Source: Cyclostephanos tholiformis (taxonomy: Eukaryota > Bacillariophyta > Thalassiosirophyceae > Thalassiosirales > Thalassiosiraceae). From it: a stretch of DNA of 17,784 nucleotides. The position numbers and the translations under genes were made by a program. The stretch spans positions 2,117 to 19,900 of the forward strand of contig JALLPB010000415.1 of the NCBI GenBank assembly GCA_036939975.1. The letters run 5' to 3'. Of this stretch, positions 8,473 through 17,751 are shown piece by piece; position 1 is the stretch's first letter, and every line of letters starts with the position of its first letter. The notes below the pieces were generated by a model that saw nothing but the letters and a program-made list of their open reading frames with translations, was not told the DNA's origin and did not search any database.

Positions 8473-8755
8473 TTGTTGTGGCTGCCAGGAACTACGAGTT
8501 TAGGAGCACTGTGGGGGGGTGTGGAGGAAGCAATCCATGCTTCCCAAATCAAATCCAGACTTTCATTCTATGAAAAATTGAAGGATTCACCTGCATTGCT
8601 GGAGCTGGCCATCTGGAAATCGACAATCATGGAACAACTCTGCAACAAAATTTATCTCACCACCAAGATGAAGATGCAATTTTGTACAGATTCTATCACA
8701 ATGATTAACATTATTGTTTCAAATGTGATGTCCCTCCTAACTGATGACAAATGAC
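8473..8755 (+). pseudogene. Second copy of the LRR C-terminal module
   Basis: The reading frame includes SQIKSRLSFYEKLKDSPALL, followed by ELAIWKSTIMEQ, and ends IIVSNVMSLL. It aligns with the module at 8048-8145 (SKLTIYENLSEAP / ELAIWNS). The last part matches what I recall as the NVxxFL end of diatom LRR proteins. No LRR repeats precede it here, so it is an orphan 3' end of another LRR gene copy. Confidence 0.65.
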
Positions 8756-8897
8756 AGCAACTGTGCCATTGATGATGGGAGTGATGAACACAGTGATAGC
8801 AATGAAGATGTTTACAGTGAAAGACAATGACAGCGATGATGACAATGACAGTGATGAAGATGACATTGACTATGAGGGACTGTGATTGTGATGGTCG
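8756..8897 (+). repeat. GAT/CAGTGATGA-rich low-complexity DNA
   Basis: Runs of GATGA, CAGTGATGA and GACAATGACAG. Translated in the right frames they give acidic text (AIDDGSDEHSDSNEDV, then DNDSDDDNDSDEDDIDYEGL), so it may be the decayed acidic tail of the LRR relic just upstream. Stops interrupt it. Confidence 0.5.
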
Positions 8898-10990
8898 ATG
8901 AAGGCTACTATTAGGGTGACTGAACAGGTAACTCCCATGTTTAATATTGCAATATTGTGTTGTTTTGGTGTGTTTACAATGATGGGCAATGAATACCATC
9001 TACATCCTGTGCACTCTGGTGAATCCTCACTCATGTTCAAATTCTCCAGGCACTATAGTGGTCAAGACCTGGCAGCTCTCAACATTGTCCGTCAACACAA
9101 GAAAATAATCCATTTATCATGTATAGTTCTATGCAATGGTCAAACAATTAACAAAGCATATCTCACGTCCGCCCCGGGGGTTTCTCACCTACACAAGTTC
9201 CCCTTACAACAGCTTACTCAGTCCAACTAAAGATAATGGACTATGGCAATACAACAGATTACTTCCGAGTCCCTTAACCTACCTTTTCCATTGGGTAAAT
9301 ATATCTCTCACCCACACCTTGGTTTCAATTGGACAACAGATGCAGAAGGTACAATTCTTCACCTCAAACTGACCTCTGATGGTGTCTCCAAATACCTCAC
9401 CTACCACCCTACCCATGCAACTTGATCTTTGTCGGCTTTATTATGGGAGAATATACGGTCAATGAATAACCCTAGCATGTGAAAAATTTTGAGATGTGAT
9501 GGCAATGGGGCATGGATATACAATGGTCTTAGCATAGGTTTGCTGATTGTGGTTCATGATGGATCCTACATGCGGAAGGTATCTGCATCCATTGTAATGA
9601 TTTTATGTTCTGTCACTGGCTCCATATGCAAGTGCACCATCGCCGAGCATTCAACATCTGCCAGTAGTTACCAAGGGGAAATCCTTGGTGCAATCATTGC
9701 ACAGTTAATCCTACAGGCAGCTGTCACCAGATGGACAGGCCCTTACCAAAATGTTACAGAAGATTGTGACATCAATGGTGTCATCCTCCATGGTAACAGC
9801 CACTCCTGCACACTTTCTAGCACCCAGACTCAGGCTGATGTCCTTGGATAATAAAACGACTGATCTCAAGACAACCCTTTGTTGTCAACTTTCTATATGT
9901 TGAGACAACCCTTTTTTATAAACTTTCTATATGTTGCATCACATTCAGATGACAAGAAACTGTGGTTCTCATGCACCATCAAGGAATGCTTAAACATCAA
10001 GGTCAACCTCCAGGCAAAGCAAGCTCTTCTTCATGCTCTCTCTTGCCATGAATACTTTGATGGCCACTTCCCAGCAGAAGACTTCCGGGTCTACATCTCT
10101 GGCCACAAAGTCTTAGCCCCCACCAAACTCTCCCTTGAGATGCCTTGGGGAAGGGCCGAAGCAAAGCAATTCCTTGACTTCAAGCTCATCTCTTGCTTGA
10201 CTAACTTTGATACTATCTGCAATGACAAGTTTCCCCAAGATGTATAGGATTTTGGTCACAAAGCAGGTCTCAGGAAGGTGTGAAACAAACAGTAAAGTAT
10301 TGCTTTGGGACACAACATCACCAACTCATGTTCAAACTGTGGTGCCACAAATGAGACTTCAAAACACATCACACACTACAAGCAAAAAGGTTGTGTAAAT
10401 TTTTTTGCAAATCAATGTCGAATGTCATATCTCACCTGGAATATGCAAATGTTGATCCCAAGTTGGTGACAATACATGAATCATACCTGATGGGACAAGG
10501 CTCAATCTCAATGGCTAGCTGCAACCCATGCAATAGCCAATTCCCACACTTTCTAAAGCACACAATTTGCTTGGTTGGGATTGCTTCGTTGAGGGACAAA
10601 TTCCAATATTGCTCATCACAACAGTACAGAAGTACTTGCATGAGTGGGATCCACAAAAATCAGTTACAAAATGGGGGGTTCGCCTATTCAAACTGCTTCT
10701 TAGAATTACACACAAACAATGGCTGCATCAGAACTCTGACATTCACCTCAGGTTTGATGGCCTGACTTCCCACCAGCACTCACTTCTATCAGACAGAATT
10801 AACGAGTTGATCAGAATGTCCCCTTCAGACATACTCCCATGCCATTGTCACCTTCTGTCACATGACTTTTCCCACCTTGGAACTGATTCCACCCTGAAAT
10901 GTCAACTATGGGTTGCTTCTATGGAATCAACAATCAGTGCTGATTCTCATGTATCCTCTGGTCATCACAGACTGGGAAGTCTTTAAAAGT
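8898..10990 (+). pseudogene. 3' half of a non-LTR-like retroelement protein: RNase H and C-terminal zinc-finger region
   Basis: The first frame contains LAALNIVRQHKKIIHLSCIV and NGQTINKAYL, a segment I recall between the RT and RNase H in this protein family. Next is LPFPLGKYISHPHLGFNW (around 9270-9330). The RNase H lies in ORF 9489-9851, with Asp in VVHDGSYM (codon 9558-9560), Glu in SSYQGEILGAI and Asp in DCDINGVILHGN, the expected D-E-D order. Then come FPKMYRILVTKQVSGRCETN, a finger SCSNCGATNETSKHITHY (Cys codons 10329 and 10338), and LGWDCFVEGQIP with THKQWLHQNSDIH (10567-10986). At least five frame changes and several stops separate these parts. It degraded RNA in RNA:DNA hybrids during element replication and is now inactive. 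Confidence 0.7.
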
Positions 10991-12299
10991 TCTATACCCT
11001 CCCCTCACGGGCTCACCCTTGTTGATCTCCATTCTCTGATAGTATCCCTACAAGACACCTACACCAGCTGCCACCACGATGCCCATGACAGCAAATGCTT
11101 CCGGCTTCATTCTGGTCCTCTCACCAAACAATTTCCCCCATATTCCTCACACCCAAGGTACACATGATGGACCTCACAGGCAAAAAAATCTACCCTCATT
11201 GGCAAAGAAAATGACTTAAGTAAGATCCAGGTCTGGTCCGGCCTGAATTTGTCCAATTATGGACAAGAATGCCCAGTTATGGCCATTACATCTTCCTGTA
11301 TGGTTGCTCTGCCTACATGGCAGAAAAGAAAGACAAAAGTTAGTCTGCCCTTAACAGTATCACATCATCTAGAATAAGTAGTAAATGGGTAATTTTTAAG
11401 AAAATGTTTACATGCTTAAGTACCGAAGAAAAAGAGTGTTATTATTCTGTAAAATAGTTACACCATCCAAATTTGTTTGGATGGGTGCAAAGCATAAATT
11501 TTGTTCTTACCTTATTGGTTTTTTCAATTGACCATTTGGTCAAAAATAAGTCCTCGGAAGCTCTCTAGTTTTTCATGCTCTACTGTTCCACTCATAAGTA
11601 TGTATGTAGTATGTACCAGTCCTTTCTTGCTGGACTCTTCTGCCAAATCCAAAAATCTCAATGAGCCGCCTGACATGTGATAAGCTACATTTAAGTTAGA
11701 GGTAAAAAACATCCCAACCAGAATGGCTGTCGCCGCCCCATGGCCACTATGGTACCCCCCCTACAGCACTGTAACATACCACAGACAGCCCACAGATTGG
11801 GCAACAAGTCTATGTAGTTTAAACTAGATGATGTAATTGCTATTACAATTTATTCACTGCTCTTGAGATACAAAGCAGGGTTTTGAATTCAAAGTGTCCT
11901 AAGCACTTTCTTAGCTTGGGGTGGTGAAAAATATAATAGTGTTTCTGCTGTAAAGAGAGGAAGCATGGATGTGAAGAAATCTTGAAATGAAAATTATGAG
12001 CTATTTTAACTGAACTAAAATTAGGTCCAACCATAGACAAGAAGCATGCACTCTCATAGGATTCTACATGCTCTTGTATGTATTATACTTGATTGGGGTA
12101 TTGGTATGACCACGAGTGGTCATGTCTCAAACTCAACTAAAAGATCCATATTTCACATGAGAGTCTACACACCTGATTTGGAGAGGAATTGATTTTATAA
12201 ACAATTCCCTATTATACAAACTCATCGTTTGCACTGTTTCCTAAAAGATATCATGATCTTCCTAAGGTTATCTTGCCAAATGATTCCACATAAAAATCT
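10991..12299. other. Noncoding stretch between the two retroelement halves
   Basis: I recognise no gene in either strand. Short minus-strand ORFs at 11524-11712 and 11843-12040 have no family resemblance. The RT thumb region expected after the minus-strand RT half is not evident here. A 28-nt hairpin sits at 11461-11487. Confidence 0.4.
11461..11487. repeat. Hairpin with 11-bp arms
   Basis: CACCATCCAAA (11461-11471) and TTTGGATGGGTG (11476-11487) are inverted repeats with one extra G, around a 4-nt TTTG loop. It lies in AT-rich noncoding DNA and no function is evident. Confidence 0.5.
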
Positions 12300-14345
12300 C
12301 TGGTATTAAGTGATGTCCATCATTGTTTATCACTTTTGGATCCTGTGGCTAGCAGCCTTTGAGACCTGGGGGGACTGTCTGTCACCTACATACATCAGCA
12401 ATTGGCTATCTAGCAAATCATGACATTTAGTGAGATAGTTTTCTGCCATTATGCCATGGCATATGACAGAATCTCATAGAAGAAGGTATCTAAGGCATCC
12501 TCCGGTTCATCTATGCAAAAGTGCATGAGGTCAGTGTCATCCACGTAGATGACCCCCACAATATGGCTCCTCAGTTGGGCACAGAAAGTGGGCACCATGT
12601 CCTTTCTTCTTGTGTGCCGTGATAATGCAAAAGATGCTGACCACTGCCCAACCTGCCGGGGGAGCACCATTACCCTGGCACAAACCCTGAGTCTTGATCT
12701 CTAGTGATGAGGTGGCAAAGTCTGTGGAGTCCTCAAACCCAGTTCACAATAAATTCATCTTCTGGATAGTTGTGAGCATGGATTCCACTACAGTATGTGG
12801 GACCCCAAATGCTTGAAATACTAGCAAAGCATGTGCAATCTCGTTGTAACAATTTTCCACGTCTATGGAGGCTATTCCAGCCGGCCGCCTTGTTTGGCGA
12901 ATCATATCATAGGCAAGTCATCGACCATCCTATTCCATTTGCTAAAGATCACTTCTGGCATCATGCATGCCTCAGTACATTCTCCAGTATCCTGATACAA
13001 AAAACCATCTTGTTTGCTCCATTGAAGTCAGCTTTCATAAGAGGGATAGAGTGCAGCTTCATGATGAGAGAGCAGCCAAAAATCTTCTGTAGCAGCACCC
13101 AGCATTTTAGGACCAGGCCATGATGAATGAGCAAAGTTGAATTGAGGGCGAAAATGTGAGGTGTTGGGAGAGGAGGTGCCAGCGATGTAATGCAAGAAGG
13201 AGAGGCCAGAGTATGAAGATGACCTCTCCTCTTTTGCATTTGTCCAGTGGGTGATGAAGTCCTCCTTTGTCATCCTTGTACCCACCAAGTTGGCTGGAAT
13301 AATCATTTGAATCAATGCACATTCCTTGCAGAGATCCCTCATGGCTTCATCAAGTCCTTTTGGATACTCATAAGTCCTGGCTAAGATTGCCTGTTCCGTT
13401 GGTGAGACCGCATTATACCCAAGAGACTCCCACATCCTCCCCTGACAGATCAGTGCCTCCTCCACTAGATCGAACCTCTTGCAGTGTATGTTTGTCCAGA
13501 TACATCCTCCACTGAAGCCTTTGTCACCTGTTCCTCAACAGAGTCATGCAGGCCTTCCACTTGTACCAATGTAGAACTCCTGCCTCTGGCCTTGCCACAA
13601 GTATAATTCAATTGTTGCCAAAAGTCTTGGTCCTGCTCACATTTGATGATAGCAAGGATAATTGTCGCTACATCCTCCTGTCCACCTCCCACACCACCTC
13701 TGCTCATTGAATCGGTACCTCCGCCCATTCTTCCTGAAGTACTTATTACGCTCCTCACAGACAGCCAGTCTTGTCTTGGGCTCCATCAATGATATCTGGA
13801 AGGGATTGTGGATACCCTATTGTCTCGTGGCCCTCTTCAGGTTTTGTCTGTTTTTCCTGTGGCCTTGTTTGTAAAGGACCAGAGACTTATAGATCTGTTT
13901 GCACTTAATCCACGCCACCGACTTCCTGTGATAAGCAGATTCTTCCTGACTTGATTTTCCAACATGTCATTGCCACATGCTTAATGTTTTGCTCACTCTG
14001 CTGATCAATTTGCTTGACTCTGAGTTGGATCTCCTCCTTCCTTTTGCTCTGAAGATGTGCCTCCCCCAGTTTCTAAATGAGGCAATGATGGAGGATGTTC
14101 ACTCTAAGTTCTTGTTGTATTTGGCCACCACATGTGGGAGACTGGTATTGAGCCACCTTGAGGCTGCTCATCTCTCCCATGGGGGGCCTGTCCCCACTAA
14201 TGATGAGGTTTGTAGATCAATTACAAAGAGGCAATGGTCCCCAATACCATACTACGTGGAGGAATTTTTACTTATCAAGACTCTGTCCGTGACCCCCAAA
14301 CATGTATATCCCTTGAAAGCTGAGATTCTCTACTTTCTATGTGTG
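12300..14345 (-). pseudogene. 5' half of a non-LTR-like retroelement: endonuclease tail and reverse transcriptase
   Basis: Read on the minus strand from 14345. YGIGDHCLFVIDL (about 14214-14250) matches the terminal GDH/SDH motif of AP-type endonucleases, followed by TSSLVGTGPPWE and LNTSLPHVVAKYNKNLE. A linker then has IKSGRI and FWQQLNYTCGKARGRSSTLV (about 13590-13640). The RT starts with EDFITHWTNAKEERSSSYSG (about 13255) and LLQKIFGCSLIMKLHSIPLM running into KADFNGANKMVF (about 13010-13115). The catalytic YVDD is at codons 12536-12547 within HIVGVIYVDDTDLMHF. LLATGSK follows near 12330. Stops and frame changes are frequent. The motif order is that of LINE-like endonuclease-RT proteins; the RNase H half is not downstream on this strand but lies inverted at 8898-10990. 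Confidence 0.75.
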
Positions 14346-14480
14346 TAATTTGTTTGGGGTGTTAAAGTGACTAGTTTATTAATTATTTCGTGCATTAGAG
14401 CATTATCTTTGACTGCATGATAAAAAAAACAATTAAGAGATAGTATTTTATGTCATTAGATTCATCACGTAGTACGCCAT
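14346..14480. other. AT-rich noncoding stretch
   Basis: AT-rich with an A8 run at about 14423-14430. No gene is seen. This is where the retroelement's 5' boundary may lie. Confidence 0.3.
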
Positions 14481-14572
14481 AAAAATTAATAATGCCAGAT
14501 CAATGGCAGCATCTTGAGAGGATTGTAAAAATTAATAATGCCAGATCAATAGCAGCATCTTGAGAGGATTGC
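14481..14572. repeat. 46-bp tandem duplication
   Basis: Positions 14481-14526 and 14527-14572 are two copies of one 46-bp unit that begins AAAAATTAATAATGCCAGAT. They differ only by one G/A inside and T/C at the last base. Such near-identity means a recent duplication compared with the decayed LRR sequence it abuts. Confidence 0.9.
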
Positions 14573-14576
14573 TAGA

Positions 14577-14830
14577 ATGCATTTTGTCATATCTAACACT
14601 GTCAAGTCAATTAAGGATAATGCATTCAGTACTTGCACAGCTATGATGCAGTATGCAAAATTGTTTCCCTATTGTATGAGGGTGTAAATGCTGGTGGGCC
14701 AATTTTTACAATATGCTGGGGCATATTCTTACCATTCTCTTGGGGATTGATGGATTACTTGATACCATAGAATCCAAGCTTACCGACACCACTATTCTAT
14801 TTGTATGAAGCTTTCGTCCCATGTATTCTG
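14577..14830 (+). pseudogene. LRR_5 remnant similar to the block at 7924-8100
   Basis: From ATG 14577 a 36-codon frame reads VISNTVKSIKDNAFSTCTAM and stops at TAA 14685-14687. The following bases parallel 7980-8100: ACAATATGCTGGGGCAT versus ACGATATGCTGGGATGCAT, TTGATACCATAGAATCCAAG versus TTGATACCATTGATTCTAAG, and both then reach GAAGCT...CCCATG. It is thus another copy of the LRR 3' end, more decayed, in the same orientation. Confidence 0.65.
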
Positions 14831-15402
14831 TACTTCCTGACAAGATCAAATCATAGAAGAAGAATGTGGACAAGACAAAATGATAAAAGTAGTAATAGCA
14901 ATGAGGACAAAGGGATGGTGTGATGGATAAGAACAAAAAGCATTCAAACATATGTTATGATAAATATAAAACCTTTTAGTTTTTAAATTTATGTAACACC
15001 TTTCAATAGACTGATCAATCATGTCACAAGCACTGGTCCATGTTAATACCACCAATCGCAAATCCCCGATGGTCATGTCAACCTCGTATGAGTACAAAGC
15101 AAAGCCCAACCATACGTCATACAGGAGTCAAAATCGTGGTTCCAAAGGCTTTGTGAAGAGTAGAAAATTCACAAAAGGGAAATTCGGATATTGTTCGATT
15201 CACCATATTTCATGATATTATTAAGCTGTCCTAAATTATTTTAACACACACATAATGTGCGTGCTCTGTCCGGAACAAATAATGGACATGCTCATACATA
15301 TTTTATGTGACATCGACTTGCACCCCCACAACCAAATAATGCGTCTTTCTTTTTTTTTGGGGGGGGGGGAGGGGGGGGGATCGTCGTTTTAATAATCAAC
15401 CA
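14831..15402. other. Unassigned DNA downstream of the kinase gene
   Basis: No recognisable gene. A minus-strand frame at 14846-15109 (87 codons) and a plus-strand frame at 15021-15215 (64 codons) overlap and neither has family resemblance. The last part (15351-15379) is a T run followed by G10-A-G9, a low-complexity block in the probable 3' flank of the kinase gene. Confidence 0.35.
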
Positions 15403-17428
15403 TTACCATTTGACGTGACATCCCGGTATGAATTTATCGAACGCCAAGAAGCTCCGTAATTTATTAACGGCGATGACGCTCGCTACCGCCGCGCGGAATT
15501 TCCTCTTGCCGTTGAATTTCCTCATCTCTATCAAATTCATTCCCATGTCGTTCAATTCGAGAGATTCGTCGCTAACTTGCGATATCCAATTCGATCCCAA
15601 TGCGTCGAGCGCCGATAATCTCGCGTTAGCATCGACGCGAAGTAATCCCGATATCAGATCCTTTGCGTCATTCGAGACGTTATGCCAATACTCGTCGTGG
15701 AATTCGAACCGTCCCTTGCGTATCTTGCGAAATAGACGACGCTGATTGTCGTCGGTGAAGGGGGGGTATCCCCCAAGTAGGATGTACAGTATCACCCCGA
15801 TGCTCCACATGTCCACGGCTTCGTCGTACGGATCGCCATTGATGATTTCGGGCGCGACGTACCCCTGCGTCGGGGATGTGAATGCGTGAAAAGAGGTATC
15901 GTAAAATTGGAGAAATGTTAGACGTCGGTATTTTCGCTGTTTGTTTTCTTTTTCGGTAAGCGTGAATTAGTATCAGATATGCGGAGATACGATGATCTAT
16001 CAGAGTCGACAAATCCCCCCCTCCCCCCCCCCCCCCCCCCCATCCCTCTCTCCCATGTCCCATCCTTTCATCCCCAACCCGATGTGCATTCTCCCGGGAC
16101 AAAACAAGCATGTAAAAACGAAACAAAAAAAAAAAAAAGAGAGTAACAAACAAACAACACACACGCACACGCACACGCACACGCACACGCACACAAACAA
16201 ACAAACATATATCGAAGAGGGTGCCTTGCATCCCCTCACCGGCGTACCGCACTGCGTCCTCAACGATCTCGGTCCCCTCACGACCTTCGCGAAGCCGAAA
16301 TCGGCGATCTTTATCGACATGTCGTCCACCTCGCTCATCAATAATAAATTCTCAGGCTTCAAATCCCTATGTGCGATCTTTTTCATGTGACAGTATCCCA
16401 CGGCCTCGAGCAATATACGACACGTCAACCTCGCCTCGCGTTCGTTGTAATGACTCTTCTGAACTATCCGATCGAATAATTCCCCCCCCCCCATCCTCTC
16501 CATGATAAGGTAGAAGTTATCGGGAGGCTCGTCGAAGTGATCGTACAGGCGTATTATGTGATCGCATTCCCTCAACGATGTCAGTATGGAAACCTCGTCC
16601 ATCAACGCGAGGATGTCCCCCTCCTTGAGCCTGCGTCGATCTATGCACTTGATGGCGTATTCCCCGTCGTCGTCGTCGATATCGTTACGGTCGTCGTTAT
16701 CGTCGTCGTCGTCGACGCGGCGTGCGCGATGGTGTTTTTTTTTGGCATGATATCGATGCCTCCCGGATCGGACCACGGAGAACGCCCCCTTGCCCAGCTG
16801 AATCGTATCGTTCGTGTTCATTTTTTTTTTTGTTTTTAGTTTTTTTTAGTTTTTTTTTTCCCGGGCGACATAATAATATTATGGTCGGTTTTGGGGGGTC
16901 GGGTGGGGGAGGAGGGCGTTCGCGCGACGAGCGTGGCGATGTACGAAAATGGAGGGGGAGGAGGGAGTGGGGGGGGGGGGGGATAATAAAGCCGACGGCA
17001 AAAGGCGACGAGGGGGTGAGTAGAGGGTGTATCTTTCGACAATTATACACATACATAATATACATCACACATGGGACGATATTTCGACGAGGGGGGGGGG
17101 GGGAAACGAAAACAGGGCCCCATCATAATAATATAATCACGAACAAACTCCTCCCCTCCCCTCCCCCTCCCCTCCTCGCCCGGTCGGTCGGGCGCTTTTC
17201 TTTTTTTGGAAGGGGGGGGGGAGCGAGGAGAGAAGGGGGGGATTAAAATGATAATGAAAATAATAATATATAAACTCTCACCACACCCATCAATTCGTAT
17301 AACTCGTCGAATCTCATCCCGGACGTCGAGTCCGGCTGTGGCACTCCCCGGAACGACGATGTTGACGACGACATCATCATCGACATCCTCGACATCATCG
17401 ACATCCTCGACGTATCATCGTCGTACAT
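15403..17428 (-). CDS. Ca2+/calmodulin-dependent protein kinase, three exons, about 388 aa
   Basis: Exons on the minus strand are 17428-17282, 16797-16240 and 15864-15403, all joined in phase 0 (49 + 186 + 153 residues, TAA at 15403-15405). This Ser/Thr kinase phosphorylates targets when Ca2+/calmodulin binds. Visible parts: FDELYELM before the glycine loop LGKGAFSVV (residues 50-58), ATP-binding Lys99 in EYAIK, Glu117, HRDLKPEN with catalytic Asp194, DFG Asp215, Thr230 two residues before CGTPGYVAPE (the place of the CaMKK-site Thr in CaMKI), and VDMWSIGVILYILLGGYPPF. After the kinase domain, MRKFNGKRKFRAAVASV (from about 349) fits the CaMK autoinhibitory/calmodulin-binding segment. No EF-hands follow, so it is not a CDPK. 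An acidic insert (about 77-93) is unusual. All key residues are present and the gene looks functional. The first exon is inferred; the alternative is a start at ATG 16821 giving 347 aa. Confidence 0.8.
15865..16239 (-). other. Intron 2 of the kinase gene
   Basis: On the minus strand the donor is CCG|GTGAGG and the acceptor GACGCAG|GGG, 375 bp. Splicing restores CGTP-GYVAPE, an exact match to the kinase activation-segment consensus, so both boundaries are secure. It holds a poly-C/poly-G tract (16015-16040), a poly-A run (16125-16138) and a CACACG repeat. Confidence 0.92.
16157..16194. repeat. CACACG microsatellite in intron 2
   Basis: About six units of the 6-mer CACACG (variants of CA repeat), flanked by CAAA repeats on both sides. 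It is intronic, so length changes would not alter the protein. Confidence 0.9.
16481..16492 (-). repeat. Ten-G run inside the kinase coding sequence
   Basis: On the minus strand ATG is followed by ten consecutive G, read as Gly-Gly-Gly and the G of GAA (Glu). It encodes the start of the conserved GGELFDRI motif (residues 152-155). Any one-base slippage would destroy the kinase. Confidence 0.9.
16665..16717 (-). repeat. Coding GAC/GTC trinucleotide repeat
   Basis: An imperfect GTC repeat (plus strand) reads on the minus strand as an Asp-rich run, VDDDDDNDDRNDIDDDDGE. It sits between the glycine loop and the ATP-binding Lys, where other CaMKs have only a short beta2-beta3 turn. Confidence 0.9.
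16798..17281 (-). other. Probable intron 1 of the kinase gene
   Basis: The minus-strand donor GTG|GTGAGAG at 17281 and acceptor GATTCAG|CTGGGC at 16798 are both phase 0 and give FDELYELMGV-LGKGAFS. That matches the spacing between the F-x-x-x-Y-x-L start and the glycine loop in CaMKs. At 484 bp it contains long T/A runs (16821-16859), G runs of 9-12 bases (16970-16981, 17091-17102, 17212-17221) and G-rich DNA. The acceptor lacks a strong pyrimidine tract, which lowers confidence. Confidence 0.6.
17373..17408 (-). repeat. 18-bp coding repeat in kinase exon 1
   Basis: Two 18-bp units (17373-17390 and 17391-17408, 16 of 18 identical) encode the Met/Ser-rich stretch RMSMMSRMSMMM near the N-terminus. 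It is low-complexity and probably disordered. Confidence 0.8.
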
Positions 17429-17449
17429 ATATATCTCGTTGTGCGGCGG

Positions 17450-17479
17450 AACGGTGGCTGGCGAAACGGTGGCTGGCGA
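17450..17479. repeat. 15-bp direct repeat upstream of the kinase start
   Basis: AACGGTGGCTGGCGA occurs twice back to back (17450-17464 and 17465-17479), and a partial third copy (AACGGT) follows. It lies 22-51 bp upstream of the exon-1 ATG, in the probable 5' UTR. Confidence 0.9.
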
Positions 17480-17525
17480 AACGGTCCGAATGATTGATGA
17501 ATGAATGAAGGAATGTTGTATGAAT

Positions 17526-17550
17526 GATGCGTCACGATATTATTTATTAC
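17526..17550 (-). promoter_or_regulatory. Possible core promoter of the kinase gene
   Basis: About 110 bp upstream of the exon-1 ATG the minus strand reads GTAATAAATAATATCGTGAC followed by GCATCA. It combines an AT-rich TATA-like stretch with a TGACGCA site resembling bZIP/CRE half-sites. Position is plausible; there is no other support. Confidence 0.2.
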
Positions 17551-17586
17551 AGTGCCTCTCTACTAGGTAGTACAGGAAGACACTGG

Positions 17587-17623
17587 ATTTTGGGGGGGGA
17601 GTCAATGAGGGCGCCCCCAAAAT
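17587..17623. repeat. Hairpin with 10-bp perfect arms
   Basis: ATTTTGGGGG (17587-17596) and CCCCCAAAAT (17614-17623) are perfect inverted repeats around a 17-nt loop. The G side extends into an 8-G run. No function is evident. Confidence 0.7.
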
Positions 17624-17751
17624 TGATTTTGGCACGACTTATTTTCTTTGCAATCGCTGATTTTAACAAGAAGCGCGAAATGTCTAAATCGATAATCTAA
17701 CGCATGTCCCAACTTCTAGCTTCCCTCCGACAGCTGCAAGTATGTACGTAC

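Noticed and set aside
8898..14345. Twin-priming origin for the opposed retroelement halves
   Set aside because: Twin priming leaves the inverted 5' part upstream, with the halves pointing away from each other; here they point towards each other.
13977..14348. Plus-strand ORF of 123 codons
   Set aside because: Antisense of the retroelement endonuclease tail, which has recognisable motifs on the minus strand.
15680..16252. Minus-strand ORF of 190 codons overlapping the kinase
   Set aside because: It crosses the CA repeat and poly-C tract of intron 2 and then reads kinase exon 3 in the wrong frame.
16697..17246. Long ORFs on both strands in Pro/Gly/Arg-rich sequence
   Set aside because: Generated by stop-poor G/C homopolymers of intron 1; no coding signal.
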